Assembly (NCBI GenBank): GCA_965656605.1
Contig: CBFHLC010000004.1
Span: 22,520-86,519 of the forward strand
From: Litorivicinus sp965656605
GTDB lineage: Bacteria > Pseudomonadota > Gammaproteobacteria > Pseudomonadales > Litorivicinaceae
DNA length: 64,000 nucleotides
Direction: 5' to 3'
Shown: positions 34,973-43,761 of the stretch, piece after piece
Position numbering within the stretch: position 1 is the first letter of the stretch
How the letters are laid out: each line of letters begins with the position of its first letter
Notes under the pieces: generated by a model
Told to the model about the DNA's origin: nothing
Database searches by the model: none
Seen by the model: only the letters and a program-made list of their open reading frames with translations
Position numbers and translations under genes: made by a program

Positions 34973-36490
34973 ATGTCAAACGTCCATGCCTATCCTGGTA
35001 CACCTGAGTCGGCGCTTCAGCCAAAGGCTCGATATGAGAATTTTATCGGTGGCGAATTTGTTGCGCCGAAAAGTGGGCTCTACTTCGACAACATCTCGCC
35101 CACCAGTGGCAAAAAGATCTGTGAAATCGCACGTTCAAACGCCGACGACATCAATGCGGCCCTGGATGCGGCACATGCCGCAGCGCCAGCCTGGGGTAAG
35201 ACCAGCACAACTGAGCGCTCAAACATTCTGAACAAGATCGCAAACCGTATCGAAGAAAACCTACAGCTGTTGGCGTTGGCCGAGACGTTGGACAACGGGA
35301 AGCCGGTTCGTGAAACCTTAAATGCTGACATCCCTCTAACCGTTGATCACTTCCGCTACTTCGCTGGTGTTATTCGCGCGCAGGAGGGCAGTATCGGTGA
35401 GATGGACGAAAACACACTGGCCTATCATCACCATGAGCCGCTAGGTGTCGTCGCTCAAATCATTCCTTGGAACTTCCCAATTCTGATGGCCGCGTGGAAG
35501 CTGGCTCCTGCGTTGGCCGCAGGTAATGCCGTAGTGCTCAAGCCGGCAGAGCAAACCCCCTTTAGCATCATGGTGTTGATGGAGTTGATTGGCGATCTGT
35601 TACCGGCGGGTGTCATCAACGTAGTCAACGGATTTGGCCTCGAGGCTGGCAAGCCATTGGCGAGCAGCAATCGAATTGCAAAGGTCGGTTTCACCGGCGA
35701 GACCACCACCGGCAAGCTGATCATGCAGTACGCCAGTGAGAACCTGATTCCCGTGACGTTGGAGTTGGGCGGTAAAAGCCCGAACGTCTTCCGCAAAGAC
35801 ATCATGAATCAAAGCCCCGAGTTTATTTCTAAGTGTGTTGAGGGCTTCTTGCTGGCCTACTTCAACCAGGGTGAGGTGTGCACTTGTCCTTCTCGCGCAC
35901 TGATTCATGAAGATATCTACGACGAGTTCATGGCGTTGGTGATGGAGCGCGCTGCACAAATTACTCAGGGCAATCCTTTTGATGAGAGCACGATGGTAGG
36001 TGCTCAGTGCAGTGCTGAGCAGTACGAGAAGATAAAATCTTACTTGGCGATTGGTAAAGAAGAAGGCGCTGAGGTGTTGTTTGGTGGTGACACAGCCAAA
36101 AGCTTTGAAGACGGGTTTTATGTTCAGCCGACGGCTTTCAAAGGCCATAACAAAATGCGAATTTTCCAAGAGGAAATATTCGGTCCTGTGGTCTCGGTTA
36201 CAACCTTCAGCTCTGATGAGGAAGCCATCGAGATCGCAAACGACACGCTATACGGCTTGGGTGCCGGCGTTTGGACGGCTGATGCAAATGCGGCTTACAA
36301 GTTTGGTCGAGCCATTCAGGCCGGGCGGGTTTGGACCAACTGTTACCACCAGTACCCAGCGCACGCGGCATTCGGCGGCTACAAGCAATCCGGCATTGGA
36401 CGCGAGAACCACAAGATGATGCTAGAGCATTATCAGCAGACCAAGAACTTGCTGGTCAGCTACGATGAGAATCCGTTAGGTTTCTTCTAA
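34973..36490 (+). CDS. NAD-dependent aldehyde dehydrogenase (ExaC/AcoD type)
   Basis: A 505-residue aldehyde dehydrogenase. Catalytic Glu is in VTLELGGKSPN and catalytic Cys in YFNQGEVCTCPSR; IIPWNFPILMAAWKLAPAL and GFTGETTTGKLIM form the nucleotide and substrate tunnel. The C-terminal GGYKQSGIGRENHKMML is typical of the acetaldehyde-type branch. It would oxidise acetaldehyde or a related aldehyde to the acid. It is divergent from the sigma54 activator and followed by a hairpin and the DUF779 gene. Confidence 0.93.
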   Translation: MSNVHAYPGTPESALQPKARYENFIGGEFVAPKSGLYFDNISPTSGKKICEIARSNADDINAALDAAHAAAPAWGKTSTTERSNILNKIANRIEENLQLLALAETLDNGKPVRETLNADIPLTVDHFRYFAGVIRAQEGSIGEMDENTLAYHHHEPLGVVAQIIPWNFPILMAAWKLAPALAAGNAVVLKPAEQTPFSIMVLMELIGDLLPAGVINVVNGFGLEAGKPLASSNRIAKVGFTGETTTGKLIMQYASENLIPVTLELGGKSPNVFRKDIMNQSPEFISKCVEGFLLAYFNQGEVCTCPSRALIHEDIYDEFMALVMERAAQITQGNPFDESTMVGAQCSAEQYEKIKSYLAIGKEEGAEVLFGGDTAKSFEDGFYVQPTAFKGHNKMRIFQEEIFGPVVSVTTFSSDEEAIEIANDTLYGLGAGVWTADANAAYKFGRAIQAGRVWTNCYHQYPAHAAFGGYKQSGIGRENHKMMLEHYQQTKNLLVSYDENPLGFF

Positions 36491-36504
36491 ACACAAACCG
36501 AATA

Positions 36505-36526
36505 AACCGGCCGATTTCGGCCGGTT
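36505..36526 (+). terminator. Hairpin between aldehyde dehydrogenase and DUF779 genes
   Basis: AACCGGCCGA and TCGGCCGGTT form a perfect stem with a 2-nt loop and a short weak T-tract. It is probably an attenuator or partial terminator, because the DUF779 gene follows 15 nt later on the same strand. Confidence 0.6.
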
Positions 36527-36540
36527 CTTGGAGTTACGGT

Positions 36541-36957
36541 ATGTATATAGTTCAGCGTGTTAGCTGCACAGCGCAGACAGAAGCATTGGTGCAGGAGTTA
36601 CTCCAAATCCACGGGCCGCTTTTGTTTCATCAATCCGGCGGATGCTGTGACGGTTCAGCGCCCATGTGTTATCCCCGTGGCGAATTTAAAGTCGGATCAA
36701 GGGATATCTATCTGGGTGATGTTGCAGGCCAGCCGTTTTTCATTGCCCACGATCAGTGGGAATACTGGTCACATACCCACTTGATCATTGATGTCGTGGC
36801 AGGCCGCGGCGGCATGTTCTCGGTTGAGGGTCCCACGGGTAAGCGCTTTTTAACTCGATCCCGGTTGTATTCAGAAGACGAGACGCCTTTGTTATCCACG
36901 GATCAGTTGCTGCAAGGTTCTGCCGGGATAGAGGGTGTGCGATCTACGACGGACTAG
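36541..36957 (+). CDS. DUF779 protein
   Basis: A 138-residue DUF779 protein. Its conserved segments are LLFHQSGGCCDGSAPMCYPRGEF, with three clustered Cys, and EYWSHTHLIIDVVAGRGGMFSVE. DUF779 genes are commonly next to, or fused with, acetaldehyde-type dehydrogenase genes, as here. The Cys and His cluster suggests metal or redox chemistry; no reaction is established. The 3' end overlaps the convergent helicase gene by 14 nt. Confidence 0.85.
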   Translation: MYIVQRVSCTAQTEALVQELLQIHGPLLFHQSGGCCDGSAPMCYPRGEFKVGSRDIYLGDVAGQPFFIAHDQWEYWSHTHLIIDVVAGRGGMFSVEGPTGKRFLTRSRLYSEDETPLLSTDQLLQGSAGIEGVRSTTD

Positions 36958-39229
36958 GGTTGTACCCAACCCGCCACCAATTCGGCAGATGCTGCCGATT
37001 GATCGTATCGTTATAACGTTGATCCAGCAGGTACACGACACCTGAATCTTGGGTGTCACGTATCACCCGGCCCGCGGCCTGAATGACTTTCTGCAGTCCC
37101 GGATAGCGGTAGGCATAGTCAAATCCCTGTTGAAAACGCTCTTCTAGACGAGCCTCTAACGCTTGATTAAACAGCGAGTTATAGGGGATTCCTAATGTAG
37201 TGATAAAAGTTCCTATTAGGCGTTTCCCAGGCAGATCGACCCCTTCAGAGAACGCACCACCCAATACAGCCAGACCTAATCGGGTCGAGTTATCGGTGAA
37301 GTCATCCAGCCATCGTTGACGATCAATTTCACTCATCCCGCGCCGTTGGCAATGTTGCTCAAGATGCGGGGCGATGTCTCGGATTTGCTCAGATACCTGA
37401 CTCAGATATTCGTAGCTAGAGAAGAAGGCAATGTAGTTGCCCGGTTTATCCTGGCACTGCTGGCTTATGATCCGAGCGACACGGGGTAGGCTGTTCAGGC
37501 GATCGCGATATCGAGTCGACACATCCATCGCGATTCTGACGTCCAGCTGCTCGGGGCGAAACGGTGAGGGCACATCGATCGTTTGAGTGGTGGGCGGCAA
37601 TCCAAGCAGATCTTGGTGGTAGTGGGGCGGAATCAAGGTGGCCGAAAACAGGGTGGCACTTCGAGCGGTCGCAAAACGTGGGGCCAAAAAGCTGGCCGGA
37701 ATCATATTGCGAATGCCCAGTGTACTTTGAACTCGCAGCGGATTGCTGGTGTCGAGGGTGACATCAAATAGGCTGTCTTGATCAAAGGCCTCAGCCAAGC
37801 GACAAAACGCCAACGCATCAAAAAAGAAGCGCATGTACTCACCATCACCCCGTGCTGGGGTATCGGCCAGGGCCGAGGTGATTTGGGTCACCGCCTTTTG
37901 CAATACGCCGAGTAGTTCTGCCGGCAAAGACGGGTAAATCTGATGCTCGACTTCTTGGGTACCGTACAAATTCGGCCACAGCTGTTGAACGGGTCTTAAA
38001 GCGCTTTTGATCTTGCCCGGAGCGCCGGCCATGGCGTCTTCCAAGGCCTGCTCACTTAACTCGACGCTGTACATGTCGCGGGCTCTAGGGATTAAGTTGT
38101 GCGCCTCGTCGACCAATACACCAACGGACCATTCGTTGACTTGGGTCAGGGCAAATAGCATGGCGGAGTAGTCAAAGTAGTAGTTGTAATCGCCAATCAC
38201 GATGTCTGACCACTGAGCCATCTCGTGACTGAGCCAATAGGGGCACAGCTGATGTTTTCGCGCGATCCTGGCGAGCGTGATGTGATCCAACCAACGGGTG
38301 TCGGCCGCTTCGGCTCGGGCGGCTGGCAAGTGATCGTAAAATCCTTGCGCCAACGGACAGGAATCGCCATGGCAGGCCTTGTCCGGGTTCTCACAGGCTT
38401 TGTCCAGCGAGACCATTTCTAACACGCGTATTGGCTGGGTCTCGGCATTGATTTGTGTCAGCGCGTCCAGAGCCAATTTACGGCCGGGCGTTTTAGCACA
38501 TAGGTAAAAAATTCTATCCATGCCCAGCGTGCTTAACGCTTTGATTTGCGGAAACAGGGTGCCGAGGGTTTTACCAATGCCGGTGGTAGCTTGGGCCAGC
38601 AAGGGATGACGACGCTGGCAGGCCCGATACACCTGCTCAGACAACTCCCTTTGGCCGGGACGGAACTGCTCAAAGGGGAAGTCTAGTTGCCGACAAAACT
38701 CATCGCGCTTGTTTCGGTGGGTCGCCTCGCTTTCAGCCCAGGCTAAAAAGTCCTCGCAGGACTGATTAAAGTGTTCGTTGAGTGCCTGAGCGCTCAGGGT
38801 TTCAATCTCTTGAGTTTCTTCGAGCGACACAACGTGAACGTAGGTTAATACCAATGAGACTTCGGACAGCTGCTCTTGCTGGCATAGCATCGCCGCGTAA
38901 AGCTTTAGCTGGGCCCATGCCAAGGCTCTGTGGTTCTCGGGAATACGATCGACCGGCACGCGATGAGTTTTAATTTCTTCAATTTGACCGGCACCGTGGT
39001 GATAGCCGTCAGCTCTGCCACTGACTCGCAAGCCGGCGTACTGACTGCACAGCTCAACCTCTGATTGATAGCCGCTGCCGCGCCGCATTTGTATGGCGCG
39101 GTGAATGGCTTGTCCTTCCTCTGCGCTGGGAGCCGGGGTAAAGCGCAAATCTAGGTCGCCGCGTTTAGCGGTGAAGGCGGCCAGTGCTTTAACAGCTACT
39201 TGGTAGTTCAGGGCGACTTGTGCAGCCAT
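36944..39229 (-). CDS. DinG/XPD-type DNA helicase with an N-terminal PD-(D/E)XK nuclease domain
   Basis: A protein of about 761 residues. The first 170 residues resemble a PD-(D/E)XK (RecB/Cas4-like) nuclease: GRADGYHHGAGQIEEIKTHR gives the Asp and Glu-x-Lys core. A superfamily-2 helicase follows with Walker A ATTGIGKT and DEAH in VLVDEAHNL. Between them lie Cys residues in KACENPDKACHGDSC and KHQLCPY that fit an XPD-type [4Fe-4S] cluster. The C-terminal half has QAAGRVIRDTQDSG. It would unwind and cut damaged or branched DNA. ATG 39229 is preferred over TTG 39235; there is no clear Shine-Dalgarno. Confidence 0.85.
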   Translation of the reverse strand: MAAQVALNYQVAVKALAAFTAKRGDLDLRFTPAPSAEEGQAIHRAIQMRRGSGYQSEVELCSQYAGLRVSGRADGYHHGAGQIEEIKTHRVPVDRIPENHRALAWAQLKLYAAMLCQQEQLSEVSLVLTYVHVVSLEETQEIETLSAQALNEHFNQSCEDFLAWAESEATHRNKRDEFCRQLDFPFEQFRPGQRELSEQVYRACQRRHPLLAQATTGIGKTLGTLFPQIKALSTLGMDRIFYLCAKTPGRKLALDALTQINAETQPIRVLEMVSLDKACENPDKACHGDSCPLAQGFYDHLPAARAEAADTRWLDHITLARIARKHQLCPYWLSHEMAQWSDIVIGDYNYYFDYSAMLFALTQVNEWSVGVLVDEAHNLIPRARDMYSVELSEQALEDAMAGAPGKIKSALRPVQQLWPNLYGTQEVEHQIYPSLPAELLGVLQKAVTQITSALADTPARGDGEYMRFFFDALAFCRLAEAFDQDSLFDVTLDTSNPLRVQSTLGIRNMIPASFLAPRFATARSATLFSATLIPPHYHQDLLGLPPTTQTIDVPSPFRPEQLDVRIAMDVSTRYRDRLNSLPRVARIISQQCQDKPGNYIAFFSSYEYLSQVSEQIRDIAPHLEQHCQRRGMSEIDRQRWLDDFTDNSTRLGLAVLGGAFSEGVDLPGKRLIGTFITTLGIPYNSLFNQALEARLEERFQQGFDYAYRYPGLQKVIQAAGRVIRDTQDSGVVYLLDQRYNDTINRQHLPNWWRVGYNPSPS

Positions 39230-39376
39230 CGGCAATTGAGTGCGTCTTTGTGGTTAAGCGGTTCATGGAAGATTACGCCAGAGATAGAGGCAGTGTCTTA
39301 ATCTTTATCCCTGCGCACATTGATTTGGAAAATTAAGCTATCGCCTAGTCAGGTCTCGATAGCCTTTCACTATTGA

Positions 39377-39420
39377 TTATATCGATATAACTTTATGGAA
39401 TAAGTGTTAGATTAGAATAA
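39377..39420. promoter_or_regulatory. Palindrome and repeated motifs in the peroxiredoxin promoter
   Basis: TTATATCGATATAA (39377-39390) is a perfect 14-bp palindrome. Just downstream are TTATGGAATAA (39393-39403) and ATTAGAATAA (39411-39420), both also present (the second inverted) in the SQR promoter at 21.94 kb. A TAGAAT -10-like element overlaps the last one. Confidence 0.55.
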
Positions 39421-39466
39421 CAAGGGTAAGCGAAGTCGCTATTACCCAAAGATAGGAGAGACAAAG

Positions 39467-40117
39467 ATGGCTTTACGAATTAACGATGTGGTACCGAATC
39501 TTGACCTGGTAACCGACCAAGGAAACTTTTCGCTGCACGATTTTATTGGTGATCAATGGACTATTTTGTTCAGCCACCCGAAGGACTTCACGCCAGTTTG
39601 TACCACTGAGTTCGGGGCGGTGTCTCAATTGGCTTTGGAATGGACATCGCGCAACACGAAAGTTATCGGGTTATCCGTTGACGGCGTGGAAGAACACAAG
39701 CAGTGGAAAAAAGACATTGAGCAGTATTCAGGTGCATCTGCAGATTTCCCAATTATTGCGGACGAGTCTTTGGAGGTCTCCAAAGCGCTAGATATGCTGC
39801 CAGCAGATGCTTACCTTCCGGACGGGCGCACCGCTGCAGACTCCGCGAGCGTTCGAGTCGTCTTCATTTTTAGCCCAGACAAGAAGCTGCAGCTGGCTAT
39901 GACCTACCCAATGTCGGTGGGTCGTAATTTTGCAGAAGTCGTCCGAGCGCTGGATGCGTTGCAGGCTTCTTTCGGAGAACCGATTGCGATGCCTGCTAAC
40001 TGGGTTCCCGGCGACGACGTCATTGTTGCTCTATCGCTGAACGATGAGGAAGCGAAGGCTAAGTTTGGAGAGGTTGATATCCAGCTCCCTTACTTGCGGA
40101 CCACCAAGTTGTCGTAA
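39467..40117 (+). CDS. 1-Cys peroxiredoxin (Prx6 type)
   Basis: A 216-residue peroxiredoxin of the AhpC/TSA superfamily. The peroxidatic Cys45 lies in HPKDFTPVCTTEFG with the conserved Pro-x-x-x-Thr/Ser-x-x-Cys pattern. The C-terminal extension ALDALQASFGEPIAMPANW is typical of the Prx6 branch and no resolving Cys is seen. It reduces peroxides and possibly persulfides. GGAGAG precedes the ATG. Its promoter shares motifs with the SQR gene, suggesting a common regulator for sulfur or redox stress. Confidence 0.93.
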   Translation: MALRINDVVPNLDLVTDQGNFSLHDFIGDQWTILFSHPKDFTPVCTTEFGAVSQLALEWTSRNTKVIGLSVDGVEEHKQWKKDIEQYSGASADFPIIADESLEVSKALDMLPADAYLPDGRTAADSASVRVVFIFSPDKKLQLAMTYPMSVGRNFAEVVRALDALQASFGEPIAMPANWVPGDDVIVALSLNDEEAKAKFGEVDIQLPYLRTTKLS

Positions 40118-40133
40118 GCCAAACGTTAAATCG

Positions 40134-40163
40134 CGAGGCCTCAGCAGTTGTGCTGTGGCCTCG
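40134..40163. terminator. Hairpin between convergent genes
   Basis: CGAGGCC-tCAGCA-gttg-TGCTGt-GGCCTCG forms a long, nearly perfect stem between the peroxiredoxin gene and the ABC ATPase gene. It lacks a T-run. Confidence 0.5.
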
Positions 40164-40174
40164 TGTCTGATTCA

Positions 40175-41239
40175 TCAGCTCAAACGTAATGATTGTTGGC
40201 TTGTCTGACTAAATAGATGCAGCTCGCTCATATCAATCTCTAAGCCAACCGTTTCACCAACTCTCAGCTGCGTTTGCCCGACCACGTGCCAGGTTATATC
40301 CGCTCCGCTGTCGGTCGTTCCATGATGGAAGGTTTCGCCGCCCAGCTGCTCAATGTTGTTGATATGTAGCTGGAAGTGAGGCGATTCGCTAGGGCTCAAA
40401 TGACCTGCTCGGATTCCGATTTGCACATTCGCATCCTTACTGACATCAAAAACGGGTGGACATGTAAGACTGACGGTCCCTAGCTTTAATTCAGATCCGT
40501 CCACCTGAGCGGGAAGGAAGTTCATTCTGGGCGAGCCAATAAAACCCGCGACAAATGTGTTGGCGGGGCGGTTATACAAATGCAACGGTGCGCCAAATTG
40601 CTCAAGACGGCCATCGCGTAATACCGCTATTTTGTCGGCCATGGTCATGGCTTCGACTTGATCATGGGTCACATAGATCATCGTGTTGCCCAAGCGCTTA
40701 TGCAGCTGAGCGATTTCACTGCGCATCGCGACCCGCAGCTCAGCGTCTAAGTTAGAGAGCGGTTCGTCAAACAGAAACACTTTGGGCTCTCGAACGACTG
40801 CGCGACCGATCGCAACCCGTTGACGTTGACCGCCGGACAGCTGCGTTGGCTTACGATTCAAATAGGACTCGATCTGAAGCATTTTGGCGGTTGAATCGAC
40901 TCGAGCTTTGACGTCGCTTTTACTCATGCCGAGGTTTTCTAAGCCGAACGACAGGTTCTGGCGGACGCTCATGTGGGGATACAGGGCATAGGACTGAAAC
41001 ACCATGGCCAGCCCCCGTTGCGCTGCACTGATGTCATTGACCCGCCGGCCTTCTAACATGACGTCTCCACTACTCACGCTTTCCAGCCCAGCAATCAGGC
41101 GCAGTAGGGTGGACTTACCGCAGCCCGAAGGGCCAACAAAGACACAAAACTCGCCGGATTCGATGTGCAAATCCAAACCGTGGATCACGTCGGTGGCACC
41201 GAAAGACTTTTTGACATGGTTAAGGGTGAGCTCAGCCAC
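40175..41239 (-). CDS. Sugar ABC transporter ATPase (SmoE-like)
   Basis: A 354-residue MalK/UgpC-type ATPase: Walker A GPSGCGKST, Q-loop MVFQSYALYPHM, signature LSGGQRQRVAIGRAV, Walker B VFLFDEPLSNLDAEL and H-loop YVTHDQVEAMT. A TOBE/OB regulatory domain follows from about residue 240. Last gene of a seven-gene operon with two permeases, a binding protein and three oxidoreductase-type enzymes. In A. tumefaciens the equivalent SmoEFGH importer carries sulfoquinovosyl glycerol; that role is inferred here from gene content. Confidence 0.9.
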   Translation of the reverse strand: MAELTLNHVKKSFGATDVIHGLDLHIESGEFCVFVGPSGCGKSTLLRLIAGLESVSSGDVMLEGRRVNDISAAQRGLAMVFQSYALYPHMSVRQNLSFGLENLGMSKSDVKARVDSTAKMLQIESYLNRKPTQLSGGQRQRVAIGRAVVREPKVFLFDEPLSNLDAELRVAMRSEIAQLHKRLGNTMIYVTHDQVEAMTMADKIAVLRDGRLEQFGAPLHLYNRPANTFVAGFIGSPRMNFLPAQVDGSELKLGTVSLTCPPVFDVSKDANVQIGIRAGHLSPSESPHFQLHINNIEQLGGETFHHGTTDSGADITWHVVGQTQLRVGETVGLEIDMSELHLFSQTSQQSLRLS

Positions 41240-42678
41240 TATTTAACTCCAGAATTGGCAATGCCGGTGGTGATGTAGCGCTGCAGGAATACAAAGACCA
41301 AGGTGGTCGGAATCAAGCTGACGACAGTCATCGCTAATCGATAGTGTTCTTGGGATAGGTGTTCGCCGCGGAACTCTAATAGGCACAGCTGAAGGGTGTA
41401 GGCCTCTTTGGTGGTGGCGACGGCGACCATGGGCAGAATCAGATCGTTCCAACGCCAGATCACCGATAGAATTCCCAGCGCTGCAATCGCGGGTAGTGCC
41501 AAGGGCAGCATGATCCGCCAATAGATTTTCCACTCGCTGGCTGCGTCCATTCTGGCCGCTTCGAGGAGCTCGTCAGGAATCGTCAGCATATACTGACGCA
41601 GCAAAAAGACTCCTGCGGGTGTCGCAGCACCCGGAATGATCACGCCCCAAATAGACCCAGATAACCCCGTCGCATCGATCATCTTAAAGATGCCGACCAG
41701 CGTAATGGTCGGAGGCACCATCAAGGTGGCCAGAATAATCACGAATATTGTCACTTGACCACGGAAGCGATACTTCGAGAGGGCGAATGCGGCCATCGAG
41801 TTGACGAGCAGCGTCAACACGGTGGCAATCAGGGTCGCAATGACCGAGTTGGTTAGGCACCCCATAAAATCAACAGTAATGGAGTAAGCCTTCCCCAGTA
41901 GCGGCTCAGAATAGTTTTCGAACGCAGGATCGAGTTGCTTGTCGGCCTGTAATGAATGGCGTGGTAATCGGACGACCACGCCATTTGGATCGTCGACCGC
42001 TCGGGCTGCGATCAGCTTGCTGGAGCCAGACAAGGATGAAATGGCCCAGGCCCGCATTTGGCCAGAGACTGGGTCGGGTGCCAGTGCTTTGATTTGCGAT
42101 ATCAGTCGGTTGGGTTTGTAGCCGCCGTACGACAAGAACTCAGCCAGCAATGCAGATTGATCCGCTGAAAGGCCGCTTAACAGACTCGAAACGTCGTATT
42201 GAGCGCGCTGTGTTGAGGTTAGGGTGGGATACGCAGATACCCATTCGGGCAATCCCAACGACTGGATCAGTTCGCGGGCTTGTTGGCTGGTTAAGCCTAA
42301 GTGGCTGCGCAAAACCTGATAGTCGTTTCCAGTAAAACCTTGGATAAACTCGGCAGGGTCGTGCTGGGCTCGTTGAGCGTCGTCAAGGCCGCGCCACTCC
42401 AATACCCAGTCGGGCAGCCCGTCGATCACAAAAATCCGTTTGCCGTCGGGTGTGTGCAAGGTGGCCCGAGCCACTTTAGTGAATTCACTTGGGAGTAACG
42501 ATAAGTCTTGGCGTTCTAGTTGAGCCTGACTTTTGATCGAGTTCAGGCCAATCCAGACCACCGGTAGAAGGATAATCAAAAACCCTACCAGCAAATAGCT
42601 ATAAGCAATCCAGTCGGTCAGCGACAACCGACCAGGCGGGCCGGCGCGTCGGGTTAGGAACTGAGTGATGGTGCTCAT
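41239..42678 (-). CDS. Sugar ABC transporter permease (MalG-like) with a large duplicated insertion
   Basis: A 479-residue permease, against about 280-300 for ordinary MalG-type subunits. TM1 is at about residues 27-50. An extra, mainly soluble segment covers about residues 55-250, and the usual five helices follow with the EAA loop LLEAARMDAASEWKIYWRIMLPLA. The insertion contains a repeat: LPDWVLEWRGLDDAQRAQHD and, about 60 residues later, LPEWVSAYPTLTSTQRAQYD. It lies between TM1 and TM2, hence in the periplasm if topology is standard, where it could touch the binding protein. Overlaps both neighbours by 1-4 nt. Confidence 0.88.
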   Translation of the reverse strand: MSTITQFLTRRAGPPGRLSLTDWIAYSYLLVGFLIILLPVVWIGLNSIKSQAQLERQDLSLLPSEFTKVARATLHTPDGKRIFVIDGLPDWVLEWRGLDDAQRAQHDPAEFIQGFTGNDYQVLRSHLGLTSQQARELIQSLGLPEWVSAYPTLTSTQRAQYDVSSLLSGLSADQSALLAEFLSYGGYKPNRLISQIKALAPDPVSGQMRAWAISSLSGSSKLIAARAVDDPNGVVVRLPRHSLQADKQLDPAFENYSEPLLGKAYSITVDFMGCLTNSVIATLIATVLTLLVNSMAAFALSKYRFRGQVTIFVIILATLMVPPTITLVGIFKMIDATGLSGSIWGVIIPGAATPAGVFLLRQYMLTIPDELLEAARMDAASEWKIYWRIMLPLALPAIAALGILSVIWRWNDLILPMVAVATTKEAYTLQLCLLEFRGEHLSQEHYRLAMTVVSLIPTTLVFVFLQRYITTGIANSGVK

Positions 42679-43739
42679 AGCTTGCTCTGCTGCCGGCTAA
42701 AATAAAGTTGTATCAGTGACAACACGATCAATACGCCCGCGACCAACAGCGAGGCCGTGGCAGCGATACCCAGGCCGGTTTTGGTGGGTTGTCCACGCAA
42801 GCCCGAGGTTTCAAAGATGTAAGACACCAAAGAGATCCATCTCACGTTCATGGCGTATAACTCTTCGAACGCTTGGAATGCCTTGATGAGCGCCAGCACG
42901 GTGACGACCAATAACGTTGGCATCAATAACGGCAGCGTAATCCTGCGTAGGATACGAAAATCGCCGGTTCCATCCATGGCGGCGGCTTCATAAAGATCCT
43001 TGGGGATGGCTTGCAAGCCCGCCAACAAAATCAGCATGTAAAACCCCAAGTGAGCCCAGGTGTAGACAAACACCGACCAGAACATCATCCAATCAGGGTC
43101 GGTTAACCATTGAATGGGCTCATCAATCCACCCCCATTGCATTAGGGTCATAGACAAAACCCCCTGACGCTTAAGAATCAGGGTCCACAGGAATCCGACG
43201 ACCACCGGCGACAACATGACCGGGTAGAAAAATACCGATCGCCAAAATCCGCGAGCCACAATGTCGCGATTGAGGACCAGGGCTGTTGCCAGTGCCAACG
43301 CAATCATGATCGGCACTTGGAACATGACAAATATCAGCGTGTCGTACGCGGATTTTAGAAACTTGTCGTCCTCGCGGTTCTCGCCCCCGGTATCGATTTG
43401 TACGTCAGCCAGCAAGCGTTGCAGGTTGTCATCGCCGGCAAACGGACGCTGTTCGAATTGGATTGATTGACCGTCCGTGACGGCGAACCCGACGTTGATA
43501 AACATCGGGGAAAACGTATACAGCCCAAAAATCAAAAGATTGGGCAGTATAAATAGATAGGGCAGGCCGAGCTGGCCTGAAAGGCGTTGGGCGACCTCTA
43601 GCGGCCAGCCCAACGCAGACACCAGTTGTGTCCCAACCGAGCCGGACGGGCGTACAACGATAAACCCTAACAGGACATAGAGCCCTGTAAGGAGTGGGAT
43701 GTTTGAGCCCACAAATGCGTAATACAGTGCGTCTTGCAT
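42675..43739 (-). CDS. Sugar ABC transporter permease (MalF-like)
   Basis: A 354-residue permease with about seven to eight membrane helices, including an N-terminal extension (LLTGLYVLLGFIVV), a periplasmic stretch of about 60 residues (QSIQFEQRPFAGDDNLQRLL), and the EAA loop LYEAAAMDGTGDFRILRRITLPLL. Partner of the MalG-like subunit that overlaps it downstream. Member of the SmoFGHE-like importer operon. Confidence 0.9.
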   Translation of the reverse strand: MQDALYYAFVGSNIPLLTGLYVLLGFIVVRPSGSVGTQLVSALGWPLEVAQRLSGQLGLPYLFILPNLLIFGLYTFSPMFINVGFAVTDGQSIQFEQRPFAGDDNLQRLLADVQIDTGGENREDDKFLKSAYDTLIFVMFQVPIMIALALATALVLNRDIVARGFWRSVFFYPVMLSPVVVGFLWTLILKRQGVLSMTLMQWGWIDEPIQWLTDPDWMMFWSVFVYTWAHLGFYMLILLAGLQAIPKDLYEAAAMDGTGDFRILRRITLPLLMPTLLVVTVLALIKAFQAFEELYAMNVRWISLVSYIFETSGLRGQPTKTGLGIAATASLLVAGVLIVLSLIQLYFSRQQSKL

Positions 43740-43761
43740 TGCTCAAATCATCCCCGTGGGT

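Noticed and set aside
37008..37019. CGTTATAACG as a Zur-like site
   Set aside because: It lies inside the helicase coding sequence, far from any start, and its length does not match the Zur core.
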